Shown here: piece after piece, positions 44,073-57,559 of the stretch | How the letters are laid out: each line of letters opens with the position of its first letter | How positions within the stretch are numbered: the stretch's first letter is position 1 | Source of the DNA: Corynebacterium jeikeium | Lineage (GTDB): Bacteria > Actinomycetota > Actinomycetes > Mycobacteriales > Mycobacteriaceae | Direction of reading: 5' to 3' | DNA: 64,000 nucleotides | Assembly (NCBI RefSeq): GCF_028609885.1 | Contig: NZ_CP063195.1 | Location: 62,001 to 126,000, forward strand | Program-made: the position numbers and the translations under genes | The notes under the pieces: model-generated | Seen by the model: the letters and a program-made list of their open reading frames with translations, nothing else | Told to the model about the DNA's origin: nothing | Databases searched by the model: none

Positions 44073-45371
44073 TTGGAGACCACCTACCGACCTCTGCCTT
44101 GGGGAACGCACTGGAAATTGGCCATGCGCCAGCTGCTGCCTAAAGCTGGGAACCTTGGTCTTAGCACCGTGTTCATCCTGCTGATCCTCTTCTTTGCAAT
44201 GGGCGGCGAGGAAATCAACGGGTTCAAGCTGGGAATATACCTACTATTTGGGCTTTCGCTGGGGCTGCAGCCGATCACCGCAGTGTGGGACAAGGCTCAG
44301 CTTCGTGCGCTGGGAATGAGCGTGGCGGATATCCGCCGAAACCTCCTGATAGTCATGCCAATTGCATCGGCACTCGTCTGTGGCGCGATGCTGCTGGGCT
44401 ACGTCGTTGCGCAAAACTTCGATTGGCACATCCCGGCATTCAGGGTTGTCCTAGGATTCGTCTTCCTCGTGCATGTGGCCAGCATCATCGGGGCTCTGGC
44501 ACGTGTCGGGGATAATAGTGAGGTCATCAAGGCCGCCAAGAGCGACGCCGAGGAAGACGAGACCGCCCAAGCGGATAAGGCCGCGTTGGTTGGATTGTTA
44601 AATACGGAGACGAGGTGGCGTCAACAAGAAAAGAAGGGCAACAACCCCACGGCACTCAACTACCTTGTCCGCTGGCGGATCGACGGCTTCATGGCTTGGG
44701 TGCACCTGGCTGGACTCATCGCGATAGTCATCGGTGTGATCGGTTGGTTCACTTCCGGGCTAACGGCTAGTGGGGCGATGTGGCTGTACCCGGCCGCGAT
44801 GATTCTGCTGGTGGCTGCCTACTACCTCGGTGAGACGCTGAACTCGAGCTTGCGCAATTGGCTGGTGCTTTCGGGTGACCGCCGCAGCTGGTACGCGAAG
44901 ACTGCTGGACGGCTAGCTCTATGGATGCCGGGAGTGGCTCTATTAGTGCTGATCGGAACGGCGGAGTTCGCGCTGCTGTGTGTGCTGTTCCCGGGAGTGG
45001 GCGACGTAGAACTGCAGTTCAGTGGCAAGGGTTTACTGATGACCTTGCTCGTTGCAGCGACAGTGGCAATGGCCTTTGGCTCAGTGGCAATCGAGAGCTT
45101 CTGGGTAAGCAACCGCTTCAGCGGATGGATGAAGTGGGTGGCCAGTCTTATAGCCATCATGCTGGTGTCATCAGTGATGGCTGCAATCATCGTCTCGGTT
45201 CAAGAAATTGATGAAGCCGGAACCGGTTTGCTGGGGCCTGTTGGCACTATCTTTGGCGCCGTAGCTGTGATGACCATGCTCGTATTTGCGGCACTGCGAT
45301 GGGGTATCGGGCGCTTCGATACGGCCCATGAGTCAATTCAGGAAAATCTGGGCCTGGATTCGGAGGCCTAG
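44073..45371 (+). CDS. ABC transporter permease
   Basis: 432 aa, about 10-12 hydrophobic helices in pairs (LGLSTVFILLILFFAMG, LGIYLLFGLSLGLQPI, LIVMPIASALVCGAMLLGYVVA, and later ones). A charged cytoplasmic loop (KSDAEEDETAQADKAALVG) lies near residue 150. No soluble domains. The start is a TTG with GGGAG 8 nt upstream, 3 bp after the ATPase stop. It belongs with the preceding ATPase as a YtrA-regulated transporter; substrate unknown. Confidence 0.75.
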   Translation: METTYRPLPWGTHWKLAMRQLLPKAGNLGLSTVFILLILFFAMGGEEINGFKLGIYLLFGLSLGLQPITAVWDKAQLRALGMSVADIRRNLLIVMPIASALVCGAMLLGYVVAQNFDWHIPAFRVVLGFVFLVHVASIIGALARVGDNSEVIKAAKSDAEEDETAQADKAALVGLLNTETRWRQQEKKGNNPTALNYLVRWRIDGFMAWVHLAGLIAIVIGVIGWFTSGLTASGAMWLYPAAMILLVAAYYLGETLNSSLRNWLVLSGDRRSWYAKTAGRLALWMPGVALLVLIGTAEFALLCVLFPGVGDVELQFSGKGLLMTLLVAATVAMAFGSVAIESFWVSNRFSGWMKWVASLIAIMLVSSVMAAIIVSVQEIDEAGTGLLGPVGTIFGAVAVMTMLVFAALRWGIGRFDTAHESIQENLGLDSEA

Positions 45372-45569
45372 AACACCTCTTAGAAACGGCCTGTGGCCTG
45401 CGGGTTTGTGTTTGGTGTGGGGTGTGTGTACATTAATCCAAGTCAGCGCGACACGGCGCCGCGAGTTACACACTCTCGGAACGCTGAAGGTCATAAGCGT
45501 CTGGCTAATCACTTTAAAGCTGTAAAAACAGTTCGTGTGTGCGAGTGCAGCGGGTTGTTTACCGGGAAT

Positions 45570-45598
45570 TTGCTTTATTTTCACGGTTGCTTTACACT
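45570..45598 (+). promoter_or_regulatory. rRNA operon promoter
   Basis: -35 TTGCTT (45570-45575), 17-nt spacer, -10 TACACT (45593-45598). About 470 nt upstream of the 16S 5' end; further promoters may exist. Confidence 0.55.
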
Positions 45599-45657
45599 CG
45601 TAATCCGTCGCAACGTGGCTGCCACTGATGATTGTGGTGTGTTTGTTGTGTGCGTAG

Positions 45658-45680
45658 GTTGTTTGAGAACTCAATAGCGT
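45658..45680 (+). promoter_or_regulatory. Antitermination (nut/boxA-like) motif of the rRNA leader
   Basis: GTTTGAGAACTCAATAG, a motif known from actinobacterial rRNA leaders. A related copy is in the 16S-23S spacer. Confidence 0.55.
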
Positions 45681-46070
45681 GATGAACCAAGTTTAGATAC
45701 TTTGTTGACCAACCTTTGTGTTGATTCTGATGCATTGTATGTCTGTTCACTTTTGTGACTTGTTTCAGTGCTCCACTGGCCCCTATGGATTGTGGGTTGG
45801 TGGTGGTTACGCCAGCGTGGTTTTAACGTCTCCACGATATGTAATGTGCGTATCCCAACGAGAGTCGCCTTTTTCTTACGGGTGCTTGTTGGGCTGATGA
45901 ATAAGTTTTGGAAAGTTGTGGATGTATGTTGTGTCTGATCAATAGCCAGCAGCGTTTTGTGTTGTTGGTGTTGGTTGATGTGATTTATTTATCCTTTTTT
46001 CAATTCTTTTGTCAGTAATTTTGTTTTTGTTTGCCTGGTTTTCAGGCTCACCATGTGTCTGATGACAGTT

Positions 46071-51080
<5,010 letters not shown>

Positions 51081-51231
51081 GCCACTTTTGTTGTGTGGTT
51101 GTTGCTGAGACGATTTCGAATTGTCGCTAAATTGTGCTCGCGTCTGTTATGCAGTGTCTGGAACGGCACTACACACCAGTAAGCCCCGGTTGTGGGGTTT
51201 GGTTGGGTGTGTGTTTTGTTCTGTTGTGGTT

Positions 51232-51350
51232 TGTCGGTGGTTGTTAGCGGTGGGGTCACGCCCGGTCCCTTTCCGAACCCGGAAGCTAAGCCTACCTGCG
51301 CTGATGGTACTGCACCTGGGAGGGTGTGGGAGAGTAAGTCACCGCCGGCA
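51232..51350 (+). rRNA. rrf: 5S ribosomal RNA
   Basis: The conserved TCCGAACCCGGAAGCTAAGCC loop and GATGGTACTGCA are present. The ends were set by pairing of TGTCGGTGG with CCGCCGGCA as helix I. About 119 nt, 151 bp after the 23S. Confidence 0.92.
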
Positions 51351-51367
51351 CTAAAACTAAAAATTAA

Positions 51368-51406
51368 GGGAGTATGTACGTTTTAAATGTGCATACTCCC
51401 TTTTTT
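51368..51406 (+). terminator. rRNA operon terminator
   Basis: GGGAGTATG / CATACTCCC arms (extending to 11 of 12 pairs), then six T, right after 5S. Confidence 0.9.
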
Positions 51407-51425
51407 CATGCCCAAATGCAATTGC

Positions 51426-51431
51426 TAAAGT
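51426..51431 (+). promoter_or_regulatory. Putative -10 element of the MFS gene
   Basis: TAAAGT, 7 nt before the ATG at 51439; leaderless geometry. Confidence 0.4.
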
Positions 51432-52379
51432 CTCATCTATGAATGCTCAGCCAGCTCTAAACACACCCCTCCAACGCTGGTTGCTACTAGCCGCAGTCGG
51501 CGTAGGTATTACCATCATTACGATCGACAACACCATCCTCTACACAGCGCTTCCGAGCCTCGTAGAAGATCTCGGTGCATCCAGCACCCAACAGTTATGG
51601 ATTGTCAATATCTATGCAATTGTCATCGCCGGCTTACTACTCGGCACCGGAACCCTTGGAGACAAGATCGGGCATCGACGAATGTTCGTGGCGGGGCTTG
51701 TCATTTTCGGAATTGCTTCGTTCGTAGCAGCTTTCGCCCCTACCCCCGGGATTCTTATTCTCGGCCGCGCCTTGTTAGCAGTAGGTGGCGCTACGATGAT
51801 GCCGTCTACGTTGTCGCTCATTCGGCTTACATTTTTAGATCCGGCAGAGCTAAACCTCGCAATCGGCATCTGGGGTAGTCTTTCAACCGTTTCCGCCGCT
51901 CTCGGACCTATCGCCGGCGGATTGCTTTTGGAACTGTATTGGTGGGGATCCTGTTTCCTGATCAACGTTCCCCTTGTTATCGCAGCGCTGATCGCTGTGC
52001 CTTTCGTCGCTCCGAAGGATCAGCCGCAACGGGATAAGCACTGGGACTTTATCTCTTCTTTCTACGCAATGGTCACCCTGGTAAGCGCAGTGATGCTCAT
52101 CAAGGAGGGCAGTCACTCCCCGCAGAATTGGCCAGTTATTGGCATAGCAGCCATTACGCTCATCCTCGGCGGTTGGGCCTTTACTCGGCGTCAAAACAAA
52201 CTAGACCAGCCGTTGATCACCCTTGACATCTTTCGATTCCCTGCGTTTCGCGCCGGCGCGTTGGGAGCAGCGCTTTCCATGTTTGCTCTTGCTGGCCTGC
52301 AGTACGTCATTACACAAAAACTGCAGCTTGCCGACGGCTTATCGCCGCTGCGCTCCGGCGTCTACGTGACATTCGCGGC

Positions 52380-52387
52380 CATTGGGG
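52380..52387. repeat. Target site duplication, left copy
   Basis: CATTGGGG, identical to the copy at 53811-53818. Confidence 0.88.
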
Positions 52388-53810
52388 GGTTGCGTCCCTT
52401 AGTGTGGTGTAACGCTTGCTGATGGTGGATCCCGGAAAGTAGTGGGCGGCCACCGCCAGTTAGCCTTTCAACTCAACTACCACATCTCACCGAAAGGCCT
52501 ATGACGATGACCGCTGCACCGTATTCTATCGACCCGACAACCTATCTGGATGATTTGCTGGCCCAAGCGTCTCCGGATTTGATGCGCCAGATGCTGCAAG
52601 GGTTTATCAACCAGATCCTCTCCGCCCAGGCTGACACCGTCTGCGGCGCCGAATACGGGGTTGTATCCACCGAGCGGGTCAACCACCGCAACGGGTATCG
52701 CCACCGCGACCTTGACACCCGTGTCGGCACGATCGACGTGGCGGTGCCGAAACTGCGCCACGGCGCGTTCTTCCCAGACTGGCTGTTAGAGCGCCGCTCA
52801 CGAGCAGAACGAGCCTTATCGACTGTGATCGCCACGTGCTACCTTAAGGGGGTTTCCACCCGCAGGATGAATGATCTGGTGGCTACACTTGGGATTTCCA
52901 GCATGTCGAAATCGCAAGTCTCACGCATGTCAGAAGAACTCGACGACATGGTCGCAGACTTCAAAAACCGCCCACTAGACCCCGGCGGGTACGCCTTTTT
53001 ATCGTGCGATGCGCTCACGATCAAAGTCCGTGAAGGCGGCCGGGTGGTCAAATGCTCAGTGCTGCTTGCCACCGGAGTCAACGCCGACGGGTATCGCGAA
53101 ATGCTCGGCATGCACGTCGCCACCGCGGAATCCAACGCGTCGTGGAAAGGCTTCTTCCAGGACTTAAAAGCCCGCGGACTTACTGGGGTATTCCTTATCA
53201 CCAGTGATGCCCACGAAGGCATCCAGCACGCCATTTCCGAAGTGCTGCCCAATGCGTCGTGGCAGCGGTGCCGCACCCATTTCGCGAAGAACCTCTACGA
53301 AAAGGTCCCGAAAACACAATGGCCGATGGTCTCTGCGATGTTCCAGACAATCTTCCAGCAACCTGACGCCACATCCACTTGGGCTCAAGCCCGCGAAGTT
53401 GTCGACCTACTGGAGCCGAAATTCCCTCACGTCGCGGCGTATTTGGAGGAATCACTCGATGAAGTACTGGCGTTTACCGCAGTGCCGAAACCAGTCTGGA
53501 CGAAGGTGTGGTCAAACAACCCCACAGAACGGTTAAACCGAGAGATCCGCCGGCGCACCGACGTCGTCGGCATTTTCCCAAACCGTGAATCCATCATCCG
53601 GCTTGTCGGTGCGGTCCTAGCCGAGCAACACGACGATTGGATCCAACAAAAACGCTACATGTCACTGACCGCACTCGAACACACCAAGCACCTCATGCAC
53701 CACCCAGGAGAACATCGTGACGACCACCACCAGCTAACCGCCTAACCAAGCCCCGAACTTCATATCGAGCCGAAAGCACAAACGGCTACACCACTACACC
53801 GGACTTGACC
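52388..53810 (+). mobile_element. IS256-family insertion sequence, 1423 bp
   Basis: One intact transposase gene, imperfect terminal inverted repeats (GGTTGCGTCCC at the left end; the right end as reverse complement reads GGTCAAGTCCGG; both share GTGGTGTA further in), and an 8-bp target duplication. Left-end noncoding 113 bp, right-end noncoding 65 bp. The size and duplication length suit the IS256 family. Confidence 0.92.
52501..53745 (+). CDS. IS256-family transposase
   Basis: 414-aa DDE transposase (mutator type). The acidic triad is likely Asp in LSCDALTIKV, Asp in LITSDAHEGIQ and Glu in NNPTERLNREIRRR; the family C-x-x-H motif is WQRCRTHFAKN. N-terminal DNA-binding region: AQASPDLMRQMLQGFINQ and GAEYGV. 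Length is normal and the frame is unbroken, so the element may be mobile. The ATG at 52501 starts the frame; no ribosome binding site of note was seen. Confidence 0.93.
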   Translation: MTMTAAPYSIDPTTYLDDLLAQASPDLMRQMLQGFINQILSAQADTVCGAEYGVVSTERVNHRNGYRHRDLDTRVGTIDVAVPKLRHGAFFPDWLLERRSRAERALSTVIATCYLKGVSTRRMNDLVATLGISSMSKSQVSRMSEELDDMVADFKNRPLDPGGYAFLSCDALTIKVREGGRVVKCSVLLATGVNADGYREMLGMHVATAESNASWKGFFQDLKARGLTGVFLITSDAHEGIQHAISEVLPNASWQRCRTHFAKNLYEKVPKTQWPMVSAMFQTIFQQPDATSTWAQAREVVDLLEPKFPHVAAYLEESLDEVLAFTAVPKPVWTKVWSNNPTERLNREIRRRTDVVGIFPNRESIIRLVGAVLAEQHDDWIQQKRYMSLTALEHTKHLMHHPGEHRDDHHQLTA

Positions 53811-53818
53811 CATTGGGG
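53811..53818. repeat. Target site duplication, right copy
   Basis: CATTGGGG, identical to 52380-52387. Confidence 0.88.
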
Positions 53819-54393
53819 CCCTTTTCTCGTCTATTTATGCCGGTGCTCGTTTAGCGCGCTTCGGAATCAGGCGACTGATCGCTGGCGGCTTCGGACTAGC
53901 CACCATCGGTGCGGTGATTGTGTGTCTTTATGGTCTTTGGGAGTCGACGCCCCTACTGCTCGGCGGCCTGTTTATTAAGGGTATGGGGTTGGGCGCGGTG
54001 ATGGCGGTAGCCTCCATCGCCATGATCTCTGGCGTACCCAGCCATCGTGCAGGCATGGCCTCCTCAGTGGAGGAAGTCAGCTACGAGTTCGGCTCCCTGA
54101 CGTCCATTGCTGTTCTCGGTAGCTTGGTGACGGCCTTCTATTCGGCACTGATTACTCTGCCAACCGGTGCTCCCGAGGAGGCTGCGGACAGCTTGCACGC
54201 CGCCGTGCATCTTGCGCATTCTTCAGACGCCAGCTGGGCGGAACCGCTGATAGCTGCCGCAGACACGGCCTATTCCCATGCCTTCGCGCTGATTACAGTC
54301 TTGGTCGTGGTGGTTTTGGCGGCCGGCTGCCTCTACACAGCCCGTATCCTGCGGGGCGTAACTGTGGAGCTGCAGGACTGATCTCGCAGATGG

Positions 54394-55410
54394 CTAGAAG
54401 CGGCTGACGAACTTCCGCTCCTGGCCACTCAAAGGGTCGGGGAAGCGGAGCTCCTTGGCGATAAGCCCCATTGGGGAGGAAAAGTCCTCGTCCTCCACGT
54501 AGACCGGCCGGGGCGTAGGGGCGTCAATAGAAAAGAGCGCCGCGTCTGTGAGTTCGGTGTACAAGGGATCATTCAGAATCGGCAGACCAAGCGAACGGAG
54601 GACGACGCGCAGCTGGTGGGTCTTGCCGGTGTGGGGTTCCAGACGCCAAACAAGAATCTTTCGCCCCTCGCGCCACTCCGTGCGCAGCCCTGTGACCAGG
54701 GTAAGAGCATTGGGTGACCCGTCGGTAAGGATGGTGCTGAGGTGCCCGCGCGTCTTCGACATGCTGTGCTCCAGACGCCACGGACGCTCAGGCGTGGGCG
54801 GATCCCACGAGCGCCAGTCAGCTAGTGGAGCGATGGGAGCGAATGGAGCCTCCTCAGGCAGGGGAGTCAGTGCCTCGTAAACCTTGTGGGGGATTCGGCG
54901 CTCGAACATCGTCTGGTAAGCGCCGCGGATCTCTGGGCGGGCGGTCATCAACAGCACGCCGCGAGTGAGGCGATCGAGGCGGTGAGAGGGGGAGAGCTCC
55001 GGGATACCGAGCTGTACCCGTGCTTTGACCAGTGCCGTCTCGGTGATGTGCTGTCCCCGCGGGAGAGTAGCCAAGAAAGGCGGCTTATCCACCACGACGA
55101 TATCCGCATCCTGGTGCAGTACTGCGATCTCGCCGGGGACGGGACGCTCCGGGGCAGGGCGGCGGTAGAAATTGATAAAGCTACCGGGACGCAGAACGTC
55201 GTCCGGGGCGAGTGCCTCGCCTGAATCCAGGCACACTTCGCCTGCAGCGAAGCGATCTAAAACGGCGCTAAAATTATCATCTTCTGCGCGGTGGCGCTGG
55301 GAGGAAATAAGGTGCCACAAAAAATCTTTTGCCACCCACGGCGTGTCGGTAGCTGGGGGAACAAGAATCCGCGTAGGATTTAGTCCCTTTTTTACTGGTA
55401 ATGGTCCCAT
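54394..55410 (-). CDS. RluA-family RNA pseudouridine synthase
   Basis: 338 aa. The active-site Asp is in HRLDRLTRGVLLM; DIVVVDKPPFLATLP precedes it and TGKTHQLRVVLRSLGLPILNDPLY is the C-terminal family block. It isomerises uridine to pseudouridine in rRNA or tRNA; the exact site cannot be given. It also has an N-terminal S4-like region with DVLRPGSFINFYRRPAP. The annotated ATG at 55410 follows an in-frame TTG at 55413; a minus-strand TAGCAT (55420-55425) sits 9 nt from the ATG. It is convergent with the MFS remnant. Confidence 0.87.
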   Translation of the reverse strand: MGPLPVKKGLNPTRILVPPATDTPWVAKDFLWHLISSQRHRAEDDNFSAVLDRFAAGEVCLDSGEALAPDDVLRPGSFINFYRRPAPERPVPGEIAVLHQDADIVVVDKPPFLATLPRGQHITETALVKARVQLGIPELSPSHRLDRLTRGVLLMTARPEIRGAYQTMFERRIPHKVYEALTPLPEEAPFAPIAPLADWRSWDPPTPERPWRLEHSMSKTRGHLSTILTDGSPNALTLVTGLRTEWREGRKILVWRLEPHTGKTHQLRVVLRSLGLPILNDPLYTELTDAALFSIDAPTPRPVYVEDEDFSSPMGLIAKELRFPDPLSGQERKFVSRF

Positions 55411-55418
55411 CAATCCGT

Positions 55419-55425
55419 TATGCTA
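55419..55425. promoter_or_regulatory. Overlapping bidirectional -10 element
   Basis: TATGCTA holds TATGCT on the plus strand (7 nt before the ATG at 55432) and TAGCAT on the minus strand (9 nt from the ATG at 55410). The two start codons are only about 20 bp apart. Confidence 0.4.
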
Positions 55426-55431
55426 CCCGGC

Positions 55432-55587
55432 ATGGATATTGCTGCAATTACCGGTTCCCTGTCTTCCCTGTTCAAGAGCGAGCTTGGCGGTGTTCTGCTG
55501 AACATCTTCCGCACGCTCCTCGAGTTCTTCTCCCCGTCCAACGCCCCCGGCGCTGAGGACGTTCCGCTGCCCGACACCCAGGCCTAG
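55432..55587 (+). CDS. 51-aa amphipathic protein, possible PorA/PorH-like porin subunit
   Basis: Short ORF with a clean start, terminator and no overlap. It begins MDIAAITGSLSSLF. An amphipathic helix runs to about residue 33 (ELGGVLLNIFRTLLEFF), followed by an acidic Pro-rich tail ending PDTQA. There is no signal peptide. Corynebacterial channel proteins PorA/PorH are similarly small (about 45-57 aa), acidic, amphipathic and lack signal peptides, and PorH has a comparable LL..ILNFF block; the link is inference and I could not align it. A -10-like TATGCT fits a leaderless transcript; a strong hairpin terminator follows. Confidence 0.6.
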   Translation: MDIAAITGSLSSLFKSELGGVLLNIFRTLLEFFSPSNAPGAEDVPLPDTQA

Positions 55588-55617
55588 TTCCTCAATCTAA
55601 AATCTAAATTCTCACCC

Positions 55618-55665
55618 AAAGGGCGCCCGAATTGTCCCGAGAATAGGGGCAAAAGGGCGCCCTTT
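55618..55665 (+). terminator. Terminator after the small amphipathic ORF
   Basis: Perfect 11-bp arms AAAGGGCGCCC / GGGCGCCCTTT with a 26-nt loop that can form a smaller TCCC/GGGG stem. Confidence 0.75.
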
Positions 55666-55749
55666 CTGCATTGATTAGCGCTTTTGAGGATAATGGGAGG
55701 TGGTAGAGGATCAATCAAATAATGCCCTTGCAAGGAAGGATCGTTTCCC

Positions 55750-56661
55750 ATGGCTACCACGAGCGATAAGGAAATCATCGTCGCAGTTGATGGCTCAGAC
55801 GCCAGCAACGAGGCCGTCAGGTGGGCTGCGAACGCCGCCCTGAAGCGCAAGCAGCCGCTGAAGCTGGTCAGCGCTTACACCATGCCGCAGTTTATGTACG
55901 CCGACGGAATGGTTCCGCCGCAGGAGCTCTACGACGAGCTTGAGAGTGAAGCCGGCGACAAGATCGAGAACGCCCGCAGGATCGTCACCGACTTCAGCAC
56001 TGATGTCGAGGTCAGCTACCTGGTCAAGGAAGGCGCCCCGATTGATACCCTGCTGGATCTCTCCGAAACTGCGGAGATGATCGTCATGGGTTCCCGCGGC
56101 CTAGGCGGACTCTCGGGCCTGGTCATGGGTTCCGTCTCCAGCGCTGTTGTCTCCCACGCCGAATGCCCGGTCGTGGTTGTGCGCAGGGACAACGACGTCA
56201 CCGTCGACAACAAGTACGGTCCGGTCGTGGTCGGCGTAGACGGTTCTGAGGTTTCCCGCCAGGCACTACAGATTGCGTTCCGCGAGGCGGAGGCACGTGG
56301 CGCCCTGCTGCGCGCAGTGCACTCCTGGACCGACACGCAGATCCACACCACCTACGTTGGTCTGGTGGATGCTCAGAACCAGATGGATCGCATGATCGTC
56401 GAGCGTCAGAACATGATGGAAGACGAGCTGAAGGAGCTCATCAAGGAGTACCCGAGCGTACAGGTGGAGGAGATCGTTGAGCGCGAGCGCCCGGTGCAGT
56501 CCCTCACCGAGGCGGCAAAGGATGCCCAGCTGCTGATCGTTGGCTCTCACGGTCGCGGCGGATTCAAGGGCATGCTCCTGGGTTCCACCTCCCGCACCCT
56601 GCTGCAGTACGCACCGTGCCCGATGATGGTTGTCCGTCCGAAGGACAAGAAGCGCAAGTAA
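55750..56661 (+). CDS. Universal stress protein, two UspA domains
   Basis: 303 aa with tandem UspA folds (about 5-150 and 158-300). Each begins with a DGSDAS / DGSEVS segment and ends in the ATP-binding pattern G-x2-G-x9-G-S/T (GSRGLGGLSGLVMGSVSS and GSHGRGGFKGMLLGSTSR). Such proteins bind ATP and appear during stress or slow growth. AAGGAAGGA ribosome binding site 9 nt before the ATG. The gene stands alone between two terminator-like hairpins. Confidence 0.9.
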   Translation: MATTSDKEIIVAVDGSDASNEAVRWAANAALKRKQPLKLVSAYTMPQFMYADGMVPPQELYDELESEAGDKIENARRIVTDFSTDVEVSYLVKEGAPIDTLLDLSETAEMIVMGSRGLGGLSGLVMGSVSSAVVSHAECPVVVVRRDNDVTVDNKYGPVVVGVDGSEVSRQALQIAFREAEARGALLRAVHSWTDTQIHTTYVGLVDAQNQMDRMIVERQNMMEDELKELIKEYPSVQVEEIVERERPVQSLTEAAKDAQLLIVGSHGRGGFKGMLLGSTSRTLLQYAPCPMMVVRPKDKKRK

Positions 56662-56691
56662 GCCAACGTAACTAGCGGTCGCCACCGGCCG

Positions 56692-56734
56692 TATAATGCA
56701 AATCCTGTAGAGTCCAAAGGGCTCTACAGGATTT
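56692..56734 (+). promoter_or_regulatory. Perfect 13-bp inverted repeat after a consensus -10: operator or terminator
   Basis: Arms AAATCCTGTAGAG (56700-56712) and CTCTACAGGATTT (56722-56734), loop 9 nt. TATAAT (56692-56697) lies just before, so the palindrome would cover the start point of the TetR gene at 56804, as a TetR operator would. It could also terminate the stress-protein gene (T-run weak). Confidence 0.5.
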
Positions 56735-56803
56735 TGTAGACTTGAGCGAGTAATCGCGCCACAAGCCGAATAACAGGGATGACAGGACTAAGGAGAAAAG
56801 TAG

Positions 56804-57559
56804 ATGGCAACGGCAGAGGATAAACCCCGCACGGCGGGCTCCGCGGCCTCTACTAACTCCTCGGCCAAGGCAGCAGCCAAGACATCGGGAGCAAAGACGG
56901 CCAAGAAGGTCGCGAAGAAGACGGCCAAGAAGACCGGTAAGGCCACAAAGCAGACAGCGCGTTCCAGTCGACGTAACCGTCCTGGACCGCGCCAAAGGCT
57001 GCTGGCAAGCGCGACGAACCTCTTTACCACGCAAGGCATCCGTGTTATCGGCATCGATCGCATCCTGCGAGACGCAGACGTGGCGAAGGCCAGCCTGTAT
57101 TCCCTATTTGGATCGAAGGATAATCTGGTTGTCGCCTACCTGCAGGAACTGGATGAGAAGTGGCGCGCCGATTGGCATGCGCTGGCGGATCAACGCGAAA
57201 AGCCAGAGGATCGCATCATCGCGTTCTTTGACCTGTGCATTCAGCAGGAACCAGACAACAACTTCCGTGGATCTCACTTCCAGAATGCGGCCAGCGAGTA
57301 CCCGCGCCCCGAAACCGATTCGGAGCAGCGCATTCGCGACGCGGCGATGGAGTATCGCCGCTGGTGTCGCGACACGATGGCAGAGTTGTTAACCGAACGT
57401 TTTGGCTATGCCTCGCAGACACTGGCAGACCAGCTGATGGTGTTCATGGACGGTGGGCTTAACGGAGCGAAAATGTCCCGCAACACCGTGCCGTTGGAAA
57501 CCGCGCGCGGCCTGGCGAAGCAGCTGCTGCTGACGGCTCCGATGAGCTACAACATCTAG
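56804..57559 (+). CDS. TetR-family regulator with Lys/Ala-rich histone-like N-terminus
   Basis: 251 aa. Residues about 1-55 are basic and disordered, with AKKVAKKTAKKTGKATK repeats like the tail of HupB/histone H1. The TetR helix-turn-helix follows (RQRLLASATNLFTTQGIRVIGIDRILRDADVAKASLYSLFGSKDNLV), then the ligand-binding domain, of a type that includes FRGSHFQNAASEYPRP. The tail should give nonspecific DNA binding. The ribosome binding site AGGAGAAAAG precedes the ATG. A perfect palindrome overlapping a promoter lies 70 bp upstream. The 3' end overlaps the convergent yidC gene by 4 bp. Confidence 0.83.
   Translation: MATAEDKPRTAGSAASTNSSAKAAAKTSGAKTAKKVAKKTAKKTGKATKQTARSSRRNRPGPRQRLLASATNLFTTQGIRVIGIDRILRDADVAKASLYSLFGSKDNLVVAYLQELDEKWRADWHALADQREKPEDRIIAFFDLCIQQEPDNNFRGSHFQNAASEYPRPETDSEQRIRDAAMEYRRWCRDTMAELLTERFGYASQTLADQLMVFMDGGLNGAKMSRNTVPLETARGLAKQLLLTAPMSYNI

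Larger units (their letters stand above)
45372..46070 (+). other. Upstream leader region of the rRNA operon
   Basis: About 700 bp without a protein gene. Holds a consensus-like promoter (45570-45598) and an antitermination motif (45658-45680). The A/T-rich remainder is typical rRNA leader carrying processing stems. Confidence 0.6.
51439..54381 (+). pseudogene. DHA2/EmrB-QacA-type MFS exporter, split by an IS256-family element
   Basis: The N-terminal part (51439-52387, about 316 codons) starts QRWLLLAAVGVGITIITIDNT and carries the MFS motif A block GTLGDKIGHRRMF. The C-terminal part (53819-54381) resumes at LFSSIYAGARLARFGIRRL. Removing the element and one copy of the 8-bp duplication gives a continuous 503-aa frame (FAAIG joined to ALFSS), the usual length of 14-helix drug exporters. 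The interruption is in about helix 10. The gene is therefore recently disrupted. The C-terminal fragment has an internal ATG at 53914 but is not a functional unit alone. Confidence 0.92.

Noticed and set aside
53914..54381. Separate small MFS gene after the IS
   Set aside because: It is the 3' remainder of the split exporter: the reading frame continues exactly from the 5' part across the target duplication.
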